Notes under the pieces: model-generated
What the model was told of the DNA's origin: nothing
The model's input: the letters and a program-made list of their open reading frames with translations, nothing else
The model's database searches: none
Position numbers and translations under genes: made by a program
Shown: positions 1-7,562 of the stretch, in pieces
Layout of the letters: every line of letters starts with the position of its first letter
How positions within the stretch are numbered: the stretch's first letter is position 1
DNA from: Arthrobacter sp. YD4
GTDB taxonomy: Bacteria > Actinomycetota > Actinomycetes > Actinomycetales > Micrococcaceae
Direction: 5' to 3'
Assembly (NCBI RefSeq): GCF_030410515.1
Contig: NZ_JAUHHD010000004.1
Span: 186,001-250,000 of the forward strand
Length of the DNA stretch: 64,000 nucleotides

Positions 1-864
1 GCCCTCCACCAGCTCGCCGGGGGTGGCGCCGTTTTCCAGCGCCTCGTCGAGGCTGCCGAGGCCGGGCAGGGCCACCAGGTTGACCACCGGGGCGGCGTTG
101 TCCGCCTCCAACAGGCTGGTGATCTCGGAGACCGGCCGGCCGTGCGCCACCAGCGACTGGCGGAAGGCACGGACGATCCAATCCGGGTGGGCGTAGCGGA
201 TGGCGGCGCCCTTGGTCTCGTCCGCTTCTCCGGTGAGCAGGAGCTCGAGCCATTCGTCGAGCGTGTGGGCGGAGACCTTGCGCAGCACGGCGTTGATCAG
301 GCCGGAGGGGCCGGCGCCGATGACGGCGCGGGCCAGGCCGACAGTCTCGTCCAGGGCGGCGTGGGCGGGAACGCGCATGGCCAGCAGCTGGTGCGCGCCG
401 ATCCGCAGGGCATCGAGGATCGCCGGATCCAGCTGGTCCAGCGGCCGGTCCACGCAGCGGGCCAGGATGGCGTCATAGGTGCCCTGGCCGCGGAGGGCGC
501 CGTAGCTGAGTTCGGTGGCGAAGCCGGCGTCGCGCTTGTCCAGGCCGTGGTGGCGGATCCGCGCCGGGAGCACCAGGTTGGCGTAGGCGTCCTCGGCGGC
601 GACGGCGCGGAGCACCTCGAAGGCCACCAGCCGGGCCGGGTCGGCGCGGCGGGTGCGCTGGGCCGGGGCGCTTTCGGTGAAGTTGCGTTTGGGACCCCGG
701 TTGCGTTCGCGGCCCTGGGCGTCGCGGCGCACGCCGGCGCGGGAGCTGTCGGCTCCGGCGCCGCCCTTACCGCGCTGGCTGCCGGAGTTTCCTTGGCCGC
801 GCTGGTTGCCCGCGCCGCCTCCGCTGCGGCCGCGGCCGTTTCCGTTGGATCCGGACTCGCTCAT
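1..864 (-). CDS. rsmB: 16S rRNA (cytosine-C5) methyltransferase RsmB, partial (N-terminal part)
   Basis: The first 288 codons of a protein that continues past the left window edge. Residues 1 to about 50 are a Gly/Asn/Arg-rich low-complexity tail. Residues about 55-190 form a NusB-like RNA-binding domain (ARLVAFEVLRAV, then DQLDPAILDALRIGAHQLL and AALDETVGLAR), as found at the N-terminus of RsmB/Sun, which methylates C967 of 16S rRNA. The catalytic SAM domain should lie outside the window. The ATG overlaps the fmt stop codon (ATGA), so it is the last visible gene of a coupled def-fmt-rsmB operon. A stand-alone NusB is unlikely because the frame continues well beyond NusB length. Confidence 0.88.
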   Translation of the reverse strand, partial: MSESGSNGNGRGRSGGGAGNQRGQGNSGSQRGKGGAGADSSRAGVRRDAQGRERNRGPKRNFTESAPAQRTRRADPARLVAFEVLRAVAAEDAYANLVLPARIRHHGLDKRDAGFATELSYGALRGQGTYDAILARCVDRPLDQLDPAILDALRIGAHQLLAMRVPAHAALDETVGLARAVIGAGPSGLINAVLRKVSAHTLDEWLELLLTGEADETKGAAIRYAHPDWIVRAFRQSLVAHGRPVSEITSLLEADNAAPVVNLVALPGLGSLDEALENGATPGELVEG

Positions 865-1781
865 TCGAAGACCACGCTTTCCAGTGTTGCCTGCCCGCGC
901 GCCCAGTCGGCGGCGGCCATCATTTTCTTGCCTGCGGGCTGTACCCGGGTCAGTTCCACCGGGTGTGAGCCGGTTCCCACCAGGACGGCCTTGTCGACCA
1001 CGGCCACGTGGCCGGGCTGCAGGGCCCCAGCCTGGGGCCGCAGGCGGACGGGTTCAAGTTTGATCCGCTGGCCGTCCAGCGTGGTCCAGGCCCCCGGTTC
1101 GGGCGTCACGCCGCGGGAGCGGCGGCTGATTGCCAGCGCCGGAAGCTGCCACTCCAGGCGGCCGTCCTCGAGGGTGAGCTTCGGGGCCAGGGTGACATCC
1201 CCCTGCTGCGGGACCGCGGCGGCCTTGCCGGCGTCGACCGCGGAGAGCGTCTGGGCCAGCAACACGGCGCCGCTGTGGGAGAGGCGTTCCAGGAGTTCCC
1301 CCGCGGTGTCCTCGTGTCCGACCGACTCGGTGAGGGTGCCGTAGACGGGGCCGGTGTCCAGGCCTTCCTCGAGCCGGAAGGTTACGGCGCCGGTCACGTC
1401 GTCGCCGGCGATCAGGGCGCGCTGGACCGGGGCGGCGCCACGCCAGGCCGGCAGCAGCGAGAAGTGCAGGTTGATCCAGCCGTGGGCGGGGACGTCGAGC
1501 GCGGACCGCGGGATCAGCCCTCCGTAGGCAACAATGGCGGCGACGTCCGGGGCGGCGGCGGCAATCCGGGCCGTCACATCGGCGTCGACCTTGGCCGCGT
1601 GGATGACCTCAATGCCGAGCTCGGCCGCCCGCGCCGCCACCGGCGACGGGGTCATGACGCGCTTGCGCCCCAGCGGCGCGTCGGGGCGCGTCAGGACGGC
1701 GACGACGTCGAACCCTGCGCCGACCAGCGCGTCAAGTGAGGGGACGGCGACGGCGGGGGTGCCGGCGAAGAGGACCCTCAC
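861..1781 (-). CDS. fmt: Methionyl-tRNA formyltransferase
   Basis: Transfers formyl from 10-formyl-THF to initiator Met-tRNA in the cytoplasm. The protein has 306 aa, the usual length. The N-terminal Rossmann-like formyltransferase domain starts MRVLFAGTPA. The catalytic trio is visible: N104 and H106 in NLHFSLLPAWRG and D142 in GLDTG. The C-terminal tRNA-binding OB-like domain covers about residues 205-300. The start codon overlaps the def stop and its stop overlaps the rsmB start, so translation of the three genes is probably coupled. Pairing with peptide deformylase is the classic arrangement, since def removes the formyl group that Fmt adds. Confidence 0.96.
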   Translation of the reverse strand: MRVLFAGTPAVAVPSLDALVGAGFDVVAVLTRPDAPLGRKRVMTPSPVAARAAELGIEVIHAAKVDADVTARIAAAAPDVAAIVAYGGLIPRSALDVPAHGWINLHFSLLPAWRGAAPVQRALIAGDDVTGAVTFRLEEGLDTGPVYGTLTESVGHEDTAGELLERLSHSGAVLLAQTLSAVDAGKAAAVPQQGDVTLAPKLTLEDGRLEWQLPALAISRRSRGVTPEPGAWTTLDGQRIKLEPVRLRPQAGALQPGHVAVVDKAVLVGTGSHPVELTRVQPAGKKMMAAADWARGQATLESVVFE

Positions 1782-2353
1782 TGGGCGGAACCGAAGGAAG
1801 CGCCGGCGCCGAAGCTGGAGCCGACAGTCTTGGCGCGCTTCGACGTCGTCTGTTCGGTGATGGAGTCATAGTTGGCGTTGCGGATGGCGCGCAGGGCGGC
1901 CTTCCGGTCCTCACCCTCGAGACGGTCCGTGAAGAGGATGCCGTCCAGGTGGTCCGTCTCGTGCTGAAAGACGCGGGCCAGCATGCCCTCGCCCTCGAGC
2001 TCCACCGGGTTGCCGTGCACGTCGACGCCGGTCACCCGCGTGTGGCGGAAGCGGCGGACCGGGAAGCCCAGGCCGGGGATGGAGAGGCAGCCCTCCACCT
2101 CGTCGGGCTGGAAGTCCTCGCTGTTGTCCAGGACGGGGTTGATGATGTGGCCCTCGACGCCGCGGATCCGGTACGTGAAGACGCGCTGGCTGATGCCCAC
2201 CTGCGGGGCGGCCAGGCCGGCGCCTTCGACGTCTTCCATGGTTTCGAGCATGTCCGCCACCAGCTTCTCCAGCTCGGGCCCGAACTCCGTCACGGGATCG
2301 GCAACTGTGCGCAGCACAGGGTCCCCGATGATGCGGATGTTCAAAATGGCCAT
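1778..2353 (-). CDS. def: Peptide deformylase
   Basis: Metalloenzyme that removes the N-terminal formyl group from nascent proteins. All three family motifs are present: GAGLAAPQVG (residues 44-53), EGCLS with metal ligand C89, and QHETDHLDG with the HExxH at 131-135. At 191 aa it is slightly long, with a Ser/Ala/Gly-rich tail after about residue 165. An AAGGA ribosome-binding site precedes the ATG. First gene of the def-fmt-rsmB operon. Confidence 0.97.
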   Translation of the reverse strand: MAILNIRIIGDPVLRTVADPVTEFGPELEKLVADMLETMEDVEGAGLAAPQVGISQRVFTYRIRGVEGHIINPVLDNSEDFQPDEVEGCLSIPGLGFPVRRFRHTRVTGVDVHGNPVELEGEGMLARVFQHETDHLDGILFTDRLEGEDRKAALRAIRNANYDSITEQTTSKRAKTVGSSFGAGASFGSAQ

Positions 2354-2484
2354 GGGTGATCTGTCCTTCGAGCTGGGCGGTCAGGGATTCCATCCAGTTT
2401 AGTGCCAGATTCCGTGGCGGGGATTTTCCCTGCCTTGTGCATCGCCCCGCTAAAAATGTCAGACCCCCGCAGGAGACTTGATCC

Positions 2485-3987
2485 ATGGAAGCCATCGGGG
2501 GTTTCATCGCGGATCTCGATTCCGGACCGACAACGGTCGCCGGAGTGTATGCGGCCCTGTCCTTGATGCGGGAGGCCGGTCCGGAGGAGGCACGGGATGC
2601 CTCCCTGCTCGATCTCCAGACCGCGGCCGATCTGGCAGATGCCGCCGAGGAGCTGTCCCGGCTCACCGCATATTGGCAACTCGTGGCCTCAGCGGCGGTG
2701 GACCGAAGCAGGAAGCGTGCCGCGCAGGACGCCCACGCCGTTCCCGGGTGGACCACCGGCTGGCAGGCGTCTGCCAAGCCGACCCGGCCGGAAATCGCGG
2801 AGGCGGCAGGGACAGCGGTACCCGCGCGACGGTCTGCCACCGAAGATATTGCCGTCACCCTGTCCGCTGCATCGGACGACGGCTACCGGAATACCGCGGA
2901 ATTCCTCCGGGCCAGGCTGCATATCTCACTCGCCGAGGCACGGAGCAGGCTGCGGCTGGCCGAGGCAGTACTGCCGCGGCAGGACCTGACTGGAGAGCTC
3001 CTTCCGCCGGTCCGCGAGGAACTCGGAGCCGCGGTGGCCGCGGGCGACATATCCGCGCGCTCGGCCGGCGTCACCTTGGCGGCCCTGGAAAAGGCCAAAC
3101 CCGTCTGCGACACCGAAACGCTCGGGCGCATGGAACACGCCCTCACCCGCACGGCAGTCGAACATGACCCCGATTTCCTGGTCCGGATCGCGCAGCGGTG
3201 GTTGAACGCTGTGGACCCGGACGGGAGCGAACCGTCAGAGGAGCTACTCCGGCAGCTGCAGGGCGCTTTCATCCGGAGGCGGCGGCACGGTCTGCAGCAC
3301 CTCGAGATTTTCGCCACGGACGAGCAGTTCGAGCACCTGATCACCGTCATGAACACCGCGACAAACCCGCGGATCGGGTACGACGACGGCGGGTCCGTGG
3401 ACTTTCGGACCGTCGCCCAGAAGCGGCTCGATGGACTGGTGGGCGGCTGCGAGGTGGCCCTCGGTTCCGGCGGTCTGCCGGCAGCCGGAGGGCTCAGGCC
3501 GCAGGTGATGGTGACTATCGACTACCGGGACCTGCTGGAACGGATCGAATCGAGCCAAGGCACGGGGACCATGCTCTTCTCGGGCCCGGTCACCGCCTCC
3601 ACGGTGCGGAAGATTGCGTGCGACGCGGACATCATTCCCGTGGTGCTCGGCGGAGAGGGCCGCGTCTTGGACATCGGCCGGGCGTCCCGGGTGTTCCCGC
3701 CGCATATCCGGAAGGCACTGGTTGCCCGGGACCAAGGGTGTGCCTTCCCCGGCTGCTCCATCCCGGCGCCGTGGTGCGAGGCGCACCACATCGACTACTG
3801 GTCACGCGGCGGGGCCACAAGTACGGACAACGGCGTGCTGCTGTGCTCGCATCACCATCACGTCGTCCACAAGGAACAGTGGGAGATCCAAGTCCGCCTG
3901 GGGGTGCCATGGTTCATCCCGCCACCGCACGTGGACCCCGGCCGAAGACCGTGCCGCAACGGATTCTTCCGTCCTGTTGCTGCCTAG
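2485..3987 (+). CDS. DUF222 / HNH endonuclease signature protein (13E12 repeat family)
   Basis: A 500-aa protein of the actinobacterial DUF222-HNH family, usually present in many copies per genome. The helical DUF222 region covers about residues 30-350. The C-terminal HNH domain has a Cys pair (C419, C424), the AHH core (H434, H435) with D437, and C454 followed by a His cluster ending at H462, consistent with a zinc-supported beta-beta-alpha metal nuclease. An AGGAGA ribosome-binding site at about 2471 supports the ATG at 2485. The immediate upstream stretch (about 2455-2484) resembles a block I remember from other members. In vivo role is unknown, and mobility or selfish propagation has been suggested. 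The catalytic residues look intact. Confidence 0.9.
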   Translation: MEAIGGFIADLDSGPTTVAGVYAALSLMREAGPEEARDASLLDLQTAADLADAAEELSRLTAYWQLVASAAVDRSRKRAAQDAHAVPGWTTGWQASAKPTRPEIAEAAGTAVPARRSATEDIAVTLSAASDDGYRNTAEFLRARLHISLAEARSRLRLAEAVLPRQDLTGELLPPVREELGAAVAAGDISARSAGVTLAALEKAKPVCDTETLGRMEHALTRTAVEHDPDFLVRIAQRWLNAVDPDGSEPSEELLRQLQGAFIRRRRHGLQHLEIFATDEQFEHLITVMNTATNPRIGYDDGGSVDFRTVAQKRLDGLVGGCEVALGSGGLPAAGGLRPQVMVTIDYRDLLERIESSQGTGTMLFSGPVTASTVRKIACDADIIPVVLGGEGRVLDIGRASRVFPPHIRKALVARDQGCAFPGCSIPAPWCEAHHIDYWSRGGATSTDNGVLLCSHHHHVVHKEQWEIQVRLGVPWFIPPPHVDPGRRPCRNGFFRPVAA

Positions 3988-4146
3988 CCGGAATGTCCGT
4001 CCGTTTGCTGGCCGCTTCCGTGCCATTGCCGCGCGGCCGGCTACTGTCTGCCGTCGTCATCTGGCCGGCGCCGCGGGACGGGATGCTACCTCCCGCCGGT
4101 CATTCGGCCAGCGCCGCCGTCGTGACTGGGCCTGCCCGGATTGCTC

Positions 4147-4620
4147 TCACGAACACATGTTCAGGAAACCGGTGGCTCCCGGCCGCGAATGGAAAGTCAC
4201 TGCGTGTCCCGCGTCGTTCCGGAAAACCGCTGTGGAGCCACTGACCGTCATCGAGCCGGCCTGGTAGAGGTTGTCCCAGCCGGCGGGAGGGTTGCCATTG
4301 CCGTCGTCGAGGATCTTGTCGGCGAGGAAGTACGTCCCGTCGACAAGTGCCTCGCGGATACCGCAATGCGTGAAGAGGTTGAACGGCACGGCCACGGGAG
4401 TCTCCGATGCCGGCACGGCAGTAGTGGCTGGGGCGCCCGACGGGGATGCCGGCGTGGTCGCTGATCCAGGAGCCTGAGCGGTCGGGGATCCCGATTCCAC
4501 GGTGGGTGCTGCGGATGCCGTCCCCTCTCCCGGCCCGCCGGGAGCCGCGCAACCGCTTAGCAGTGCCATGGTAAGGGCACCGACCATGCTGTGATAACGA
4601 GAGTTGCGCCGAACTGCCAT
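4147..4620 (-). CDS. Putative secreted lipoprotein, unknown function
   Basis: A 157-aa protein with an N-terminal signal sequence (RRNSRYHSMVGALTMALLSGC) ending in lipobox LLSGC, so it is predicted to be lipid-anchored outside the membrane. Residues about 28-80 are a Ser/Thr/Pro/Ala linker. The compact C-terminal part holds FTHCGIREA and a GNPPAGWDN segment and ends MCS; two Cys may form a disulfide. It looks like a recurrent hypothetical family in Micrococcaceae, which I know only from memory. I use the ATG at 4620; an in-frame TTG lies at 4626. Confidence 0.75.
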   Translation of the reverse strand: MAVRRNSRYHSMVGALTMALLSGCAAPGGPGEGTASAAPTVESGSPTAQAPGSATTPASPSGAPATTAVPASETPVAVPFNLFTHCGIREALVDGTYFLADKILDDGNGNPPAGWDNLYQAGSMTVSGSTAVFRNDAGHAVTFHSRPGATGFLNMCS

Positions 4621-4692
4621 GCCCAAGGGTGGGCAGCCGACACCGCTTCGCGGAAGGGCGTTTCGGCCCGAAAGAGGCGCTAAGGCGAAGGG

Positions 4693-5538
4693 TTAGCGTG
4701 CCATCGGCGGGGCGATCGGCAGCAGCGCGGGACCCGCCGCCACGGTGTCGGCCGACATCTCCCAGACCCGTCGCAGCGCGCAGAACTTCCACCAGTGATG
4801 CTTCAGCACGTTGGGGTTGGCGCGTTCCGGACGGACCTCGGTCTCGCCGATGGCCACGGCCAGCAGGATGGGCGAATCACCGTGCTGCCACGGCTCCCAC
4901 TCCCCCGCCACCGGGTCAACCAGGCTCTCCTCGGCCTTCATACCGGCCACCAGCTGCATCACCACCTTGGCGTCCAGCGGCTTCACCATGCCGTCCCGCG
5001 TGGTGCCCTTGGTCTTGTAGTCGATCAGGCAGGTGCGGCCGTTGATCTTCGCCACCAGGTCGAGGGTTCCCGCGTATCCCACGGTCTGGTTCCAGACGGT
5101 GATCTCCGGTGCGATCGGTTCGACCTGGAACAGCTGCCACCACTCGTCGAAGCGGGCCGCGAAGGCTTCCTCGCCGTTTGCCGCCAGTGCCTCGCGGGAT
5201 TCCTTCATCTGGTGCGGCCGGCCCAGGGCACGCAACGCAACCTGTTCGCAGTAGTTGTGTACCCGGTCGCCGCGCTTGGCCGCGTCGTCCCGATATGTTT
5301 CCGCGGCCTTCGCCGCCCGGCTCACGGCCTGGCGGACCTTTGCCGGGCTGCCCAGGATCTCCGGCAGTGACGGATCGGCGGCCAGGCTGTTGGCGCCCAT
5401 GTAGCCGAACCAGCCATCCAGTCCGTGCGGCTGCTGGCCGATCACCGTGGTGATCGAGGGAACCGTGAACGGAGCCGAGGTGGCACGGGCGTACATCCGT
5501 CCGTACTCGGTGGCGTGGGCGAGGAGTGGGGCTGTCAT
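4693..5538 (-). CDS. PD-(D/E)XK nuclease-like (RecB/Cas4-type fold) protein
   Basis: 281 aa. The central region carries motifs of the RecB-like nuclease fold: a His in GDRVHNY (about residue 91), then TVGYAGTLDLVAKI followed by TCLIDYKTK, which matches motif II Asp (GTLDL) and the motif III D-x-K pair. The N-terminus (about 1-60) and the C-terminal tail fit no family I recognise. No helicase, Cas or restriction partner lies nearby, so the biological role is open: DNA repair, phage-derived exonuclease, or an inactive relative. The start is followed upstream by a 337-bp intergenic region carrying tandem repeats. Confidence 0.65.
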   Translation of the reverse strand: MTAPLLAHATEYGRMYARATSAPFTVPSITTVIGQQPHGLDGWFGYMGANSLAADPSLPEILGSPAKVRQAVSRAAKAAETYRDDAAKRGDRVHNYCEQVALRALGRPHQMKESREALAANGEEAFAARFDEWWQLFQVEPIAPEITVWNQTVGYAGTLDLVAKINGRTCLIDYKTKGTTRDGMVKPLDAKVVMQLVAGMKAEESLVDPVAGEWEPWQHGDSPILLAVAIGETEVRPERANPNVLKHHWWKFCALRRVWEMSADTVAAGPALLPIAPPMAR

Positions 5539-5604
5539 GGCAAGAACTCTTTCACAGGGGTCTGACGCGATATGAGGCTGTGGAGGCGATCAACGACGAC
5601 GGCG

Positions 5605-5709
5605 GTTACGGGCGCTGCGCGCGCCGTCGCCGGTTGCCGGTTACGGGCGCTGCGCGCGCCGTCGCCGGTTGCCGGTTACGGGCGCTGCGCGCGCCGTCGC
5701 CGGTTGCCG
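5605..5709. repeat. Three perfect 35-bp tandem repeats
   Basis: Copies at 5605-5639, 5640-5674 and 5675-5709 are identical over all 35 bases. Each unit contains a GGCGC...GCGCC near-palindrome that can fold into a short GC-rich hairpin. A truncated tail of GTTGCCG units follows. The period is not a multiple of three and there is no spacer variation, so this is a minisatellite-like array and not a coding repeat or CRISPR. Confidence 0.95.
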
Positions 5710-5828
5710 TTGCCGGTTGCCGGGCAGGTAGCCGGGAGACGCTCCCCAGCAGTCGGTACCCGCCCAGTTGTCCGAGACCGTCCAGTCCTCGGCCCGACCG
5801 GCCCAGCCGATAACGACGCCTGACCGCC

Positions 5829-5870
5829 AAAAAACAATGGTCCGCCCCGCTCGGAGAGCGGAACGGACCA
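5829..5870 (-). terminator. Rho-independent terminator of tRNA-Val(CAC)
   Basis: A stem pairs 5838-5844 with 5864-5870 (TGGTCCG/CGGACCA) and continues inward through GCTC/GAGC. Read on the minus strand it is followed by a T-rich tract at 5829-5837. It lies 5 bp past the tRNA 3' end. Confidence 0.85.
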
Positions 5871-5875
5871 TCTGT

Positions 5876-5950
5876 TGGTGGGCGATACTGGGTTCGAACC
5901 AGTGACCTCTTCGGTGTGAACGAAGCGCGCTACCACTGCGCCAATCGCCC
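5876..5950 (-). tRNA. tRNA-Val (anticodon CAC)
   Basis: The minus strand folds into a full cloverleaf: acceptor GGGCGAT/ATCGCCC, anticodon arm CTTCG-TTCACAC-CGAAG giving CAC, T arm ACTGG-TTCGAAC-CCAGT, discriminator A. The 3' CCA is encoded (5876-5878). It reads the GUG valine codon. Confidence 0.96.
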
Positions 5951-6226
5951 CGGGTGCCCTTGAATGCTAGCCCACCCCGGCGGAAATCTAAAATCGGCCT
6001 TCAACTGGGGCGGGGCGGCCTGCCGGGTCCCGGTCCGGGCCCATATCGGGGGTGTCCGCGAATCGTGATGACGACGTCGGATCCTCCGCAGAGCCTTCGG
6101 CCGTACAAAGCCCGCGTTCGGACGGCCGGACCACCGATTCGTAGTGCCCGGAACGGCGCCGTGCTGGTCGTGCCCCCACCCAAGCCGTCGGCTCCGCCCC
6201 TCGCGACGCTGCCGGAAACGGCCCCG

Positions 6227-6244
6227 AATTACAGCCCTGTAATT
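6227..6244. repeat. 18-bp palindrome, possible operator
   Basis: AATTACAG-CC-CTGTAATT has 8-bp arms that are perfect inverted copies. TTACAGGG, resembling one arm, recurs at about 6260. It stands out in GC-rich DNA and lies about 150 bp upstream of the tRNA-Gly gene. The binding protein is unknown. Confidence 0.6.
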
Positions 6245-6305
6245 AGCGAAATCCGCGTGGTTACAGGGATCCGCGGGGGCTGGCAGCCGGCGGATGGCCC
6301 TCGAT

Positions 6306-6333
6306 TTGTGGATTGCCTGAACCTCCTATAGAG
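6306..6333 (+). promoter_or_regulatory. Possible promoter of the plus-strand tRNA cluster
   Basis: TTGTGG (6306-6311) and TATAGA (6327-6332) are separated by 15 bp, shorter than ideal. The TATAGA hexamer is the best -10 match upstream of the tRNA genes. Tentative. Confidence 0.35.
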
Positions 6334-6393
6334 TTCTTACTCGTTGGAACGCGAGGAACTGCCGAGTGCGGCGGGAAATCAACAATCAACACT

Positions 6394-6466
<73 letters not shown>

Positions 6467-6513
6467 CGCAGGACACTGTCACGGATAAGAATCTTCACGG
6501 ATTCTGTCTACAC

Positions 6514-6584
6514 GGTGGGTTGGCCGAGAGGCGAGGCAGCGGCCTGCAAAGCCGTATACACGGGTTCGAATCCCGTACCCACCT
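6514..6584 (+). tRNA. tRNA-Cys (anticodon GCA)
   Basis: A 71-nt cloverleaf with acceptor GGTGGGT/ACCCACC, anticodon loop CTGCAAA giving GCA, T arm CGGGTTCGAATCCCG, discriminator T, CCA not encoded. It lies between the first Gly and Val genes and is the only non-duplicated member of the plus-strand cluster. Confidence 0.96.
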
Positions 6585-6624
6585 CGGTGAAAACCCTGGT
6601 TTCCGGTCCCGGCCGGATGCATAG

Positions 6625-6699
6625 GGGCGATTGGCGCAGCGGTAGCGCGCTTCCCTGACACGGAAGAGGTCACTGGTTCGATCCCAGTATCGCCCACCA
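6625..6699 (+). tRNA. tRNA-Val (anticodon GAC), copy 1, CCA encoded
   Basis: Acceptor GGGCGAT/ATCGCCC, anticodon arm CTTCC-CTGACAC-GGAAG giving GAC, T arm ACTGG-TTCGATC-CCAGT, discriminator A and encoded CCA at 6697-6699. The body is identical to the copy at 6861-6932. Confidence 0.97.
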
Positions 6700-6753
6700 A
6701 AGCAAGGCAACTTGCTTGATCCAGTACCGCCGGCATTGCCGGACGGACTAAAT

Positions 6754-6826
<73 letters not shown>

Positions 6827-6860
6827 CTCTTTACCATCCACTCCGGATTCCTCCGGTTGC

Positions 6861-6932
6861 GGGCGATTGGCGCAGCGGTAGCGCGCTTCCCTGACACGGA
6901 AGAGGTCACTGGTTCGATCCCAGTATCGCCCA
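6861..6932 (+). tRNA. tRNA-Val (anticodon GAC), copy 2, CCA not encoded
   Basis: Same 72-nt body as the copy at 6625-6696, but followed by CAC instead of CCA, so the 3' end must be added by CCA-adding enzyme. Last tRNA of the cluster, followed directly by a terminator. Confidence 0.97.
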
Positions 6933-6940
6933 CACTCACC

Positions 6941-6966
6941 GCAGCTCCCCCGGGAGCTGCTTTTTT
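6941..6966 (+). terminator. Rho-independent terminator of the tRNA cluster
   Basis: The stem GCAGCTCCC (6941-6949) pairs with GGGAGCTGC (6952-6960) and is followed by six T at 6961-6966. It ends transcription 8 bp after the last tRNA. Confidence 0.93.
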
Positions 6967-7135
6967 CGTTTCCACGTCTCCCGGCACCGCGACCGGCCGC
7001 CGTCGTGATGCCCCTTCCATCGTGGCTTTCTCCTCTGGGCGTACAAACCGTCAGTACCCTTGGCATGCCTCCGGGCCGGGGCTAGGATCGAAAGCGCTAG
7101 GAGCGATCTGGCTCCGCGACTGAAAGGAGGTGCCC

Positions 7136-7402
7136 GTGGGTTTACTTGACGATCTAAAGGGCAAGGCTCAGAAGCTGATTGATGGCAACGAAACGGCTAT
7201 CAAGGACGGCATCGAGAAGGCCGGTGACTTCGTCGATTCCAAGACCGGCGGAAAGTACGCCGACCGCGTCGACACCGTTCAGCGGAGCGCCTCCGACTAC
7301 GTGGACAACGCCAACGGCCGGCCCGAAACCGGTCCCGCCAGCGAACCCCACGTCGCGGGGGTCCCGCCAGTAGCCGGGGAACCCCGGCAGCAGGGCCTCT
7401 AG
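7136..7402 (+). CDS. MT0933/Rv0909-type antitoxin-like protein
   Basis: 88 aa starting GLLDDLKGKAQKL, followed by GIEKAGDFVDSKTGGKYADRVD, the hallmark of the MT0933-like antitoxin family (Rv0909 in M. tuberculosis). The C-terminal 30 residues are Pro/Gly rich and probably disordered. I place the start at GTG 7136 because AAAGGAGG (7123-7130) is an ideal ribosome-binding site for it; an in-frame GTG at 7130 overlaps that site. No toxin gene is adjacent: the neighbours are tRNAs and convergent zapE. Many family members are solitary, so it may have a stress or structural role instead. Confidence 0.85.
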   Translation: MGLLDDLKGKAQKLIDGNETAIKDGIEKAGDFVDSKTGGKYADRVDTVQRSASDYVDNANGRPETGPASEPHVAGVPPVAGEPRQQGL

Positions 7403-7418
7403 CCCAGGTACGTCAGCG

Positions 7419-7454
7419 AGGTGCCGGTCCCGCCGTGAGGCGGCGCCGGCACCT
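7419..7454 (+). terminator. Hairpin after the antitoxin-like gene
   Basis: AGGTGCCGG (7419-7427) pairs with CCGGCACCT (7446-7454). There is only a weak T-rich follow-up, so this could be a terminator or simply a stable 3' end between the convergent genes. Confidence 0.5.
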
Positions 7455-7562
7455 TCGTCGTTTAATCAGTGGCACCGAGACACCGAGTCGCCGACGCGGC
7501 GCGGCTGCCGCGGGCAGCCGGCGGCGCCGGGGCGGACGCCGGGAACACCGACCCCGTGAGTC

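Larger units (their letters stand above)
5539..5875. other. Intergenic region with tandem repeats and tRNA terminator
   Basis: No convincing gene. It holds three 35-bp tandem repeats (5605-5709), a short degenerate GTTGCCG tail after them, and the terminator of the minus-strand tRNA-Val at its right side. Open frames across it are repeat translations (Arg/Ala/Gly rich) and are not credible genes. Confidence 0.7.
5951..6393. other. Intergenic region between divergent tRNA genes
   Basis: About 440 bp with no supported gene. It contains an 18-bp perfect palindrome at 6227-6244, a related half-site near 6259, and a possible promoter for the plus-strand tRNA cluster near 6306-6333. The remaining sequence shows no recognisable feature. 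Confidence 0.6.

Noticed and set aside
142..1344. 400-residue plus-strand frame at the left end
   Set aside because: It is antisense to rsmB and fmt, which have clear motifs on the minus strand.
5605..5709. CRISPR array
   Set aside because: The 35-bp units are directly adjacent, with no unique spacers and no cas genes.
7130..7135. GTG at 7130 as the start of the antitoxin-like gene
   Set aside because: It lies inside the ribosome-binding site; the family begins with GLLDDLKGKA, which fits GTG 7136.
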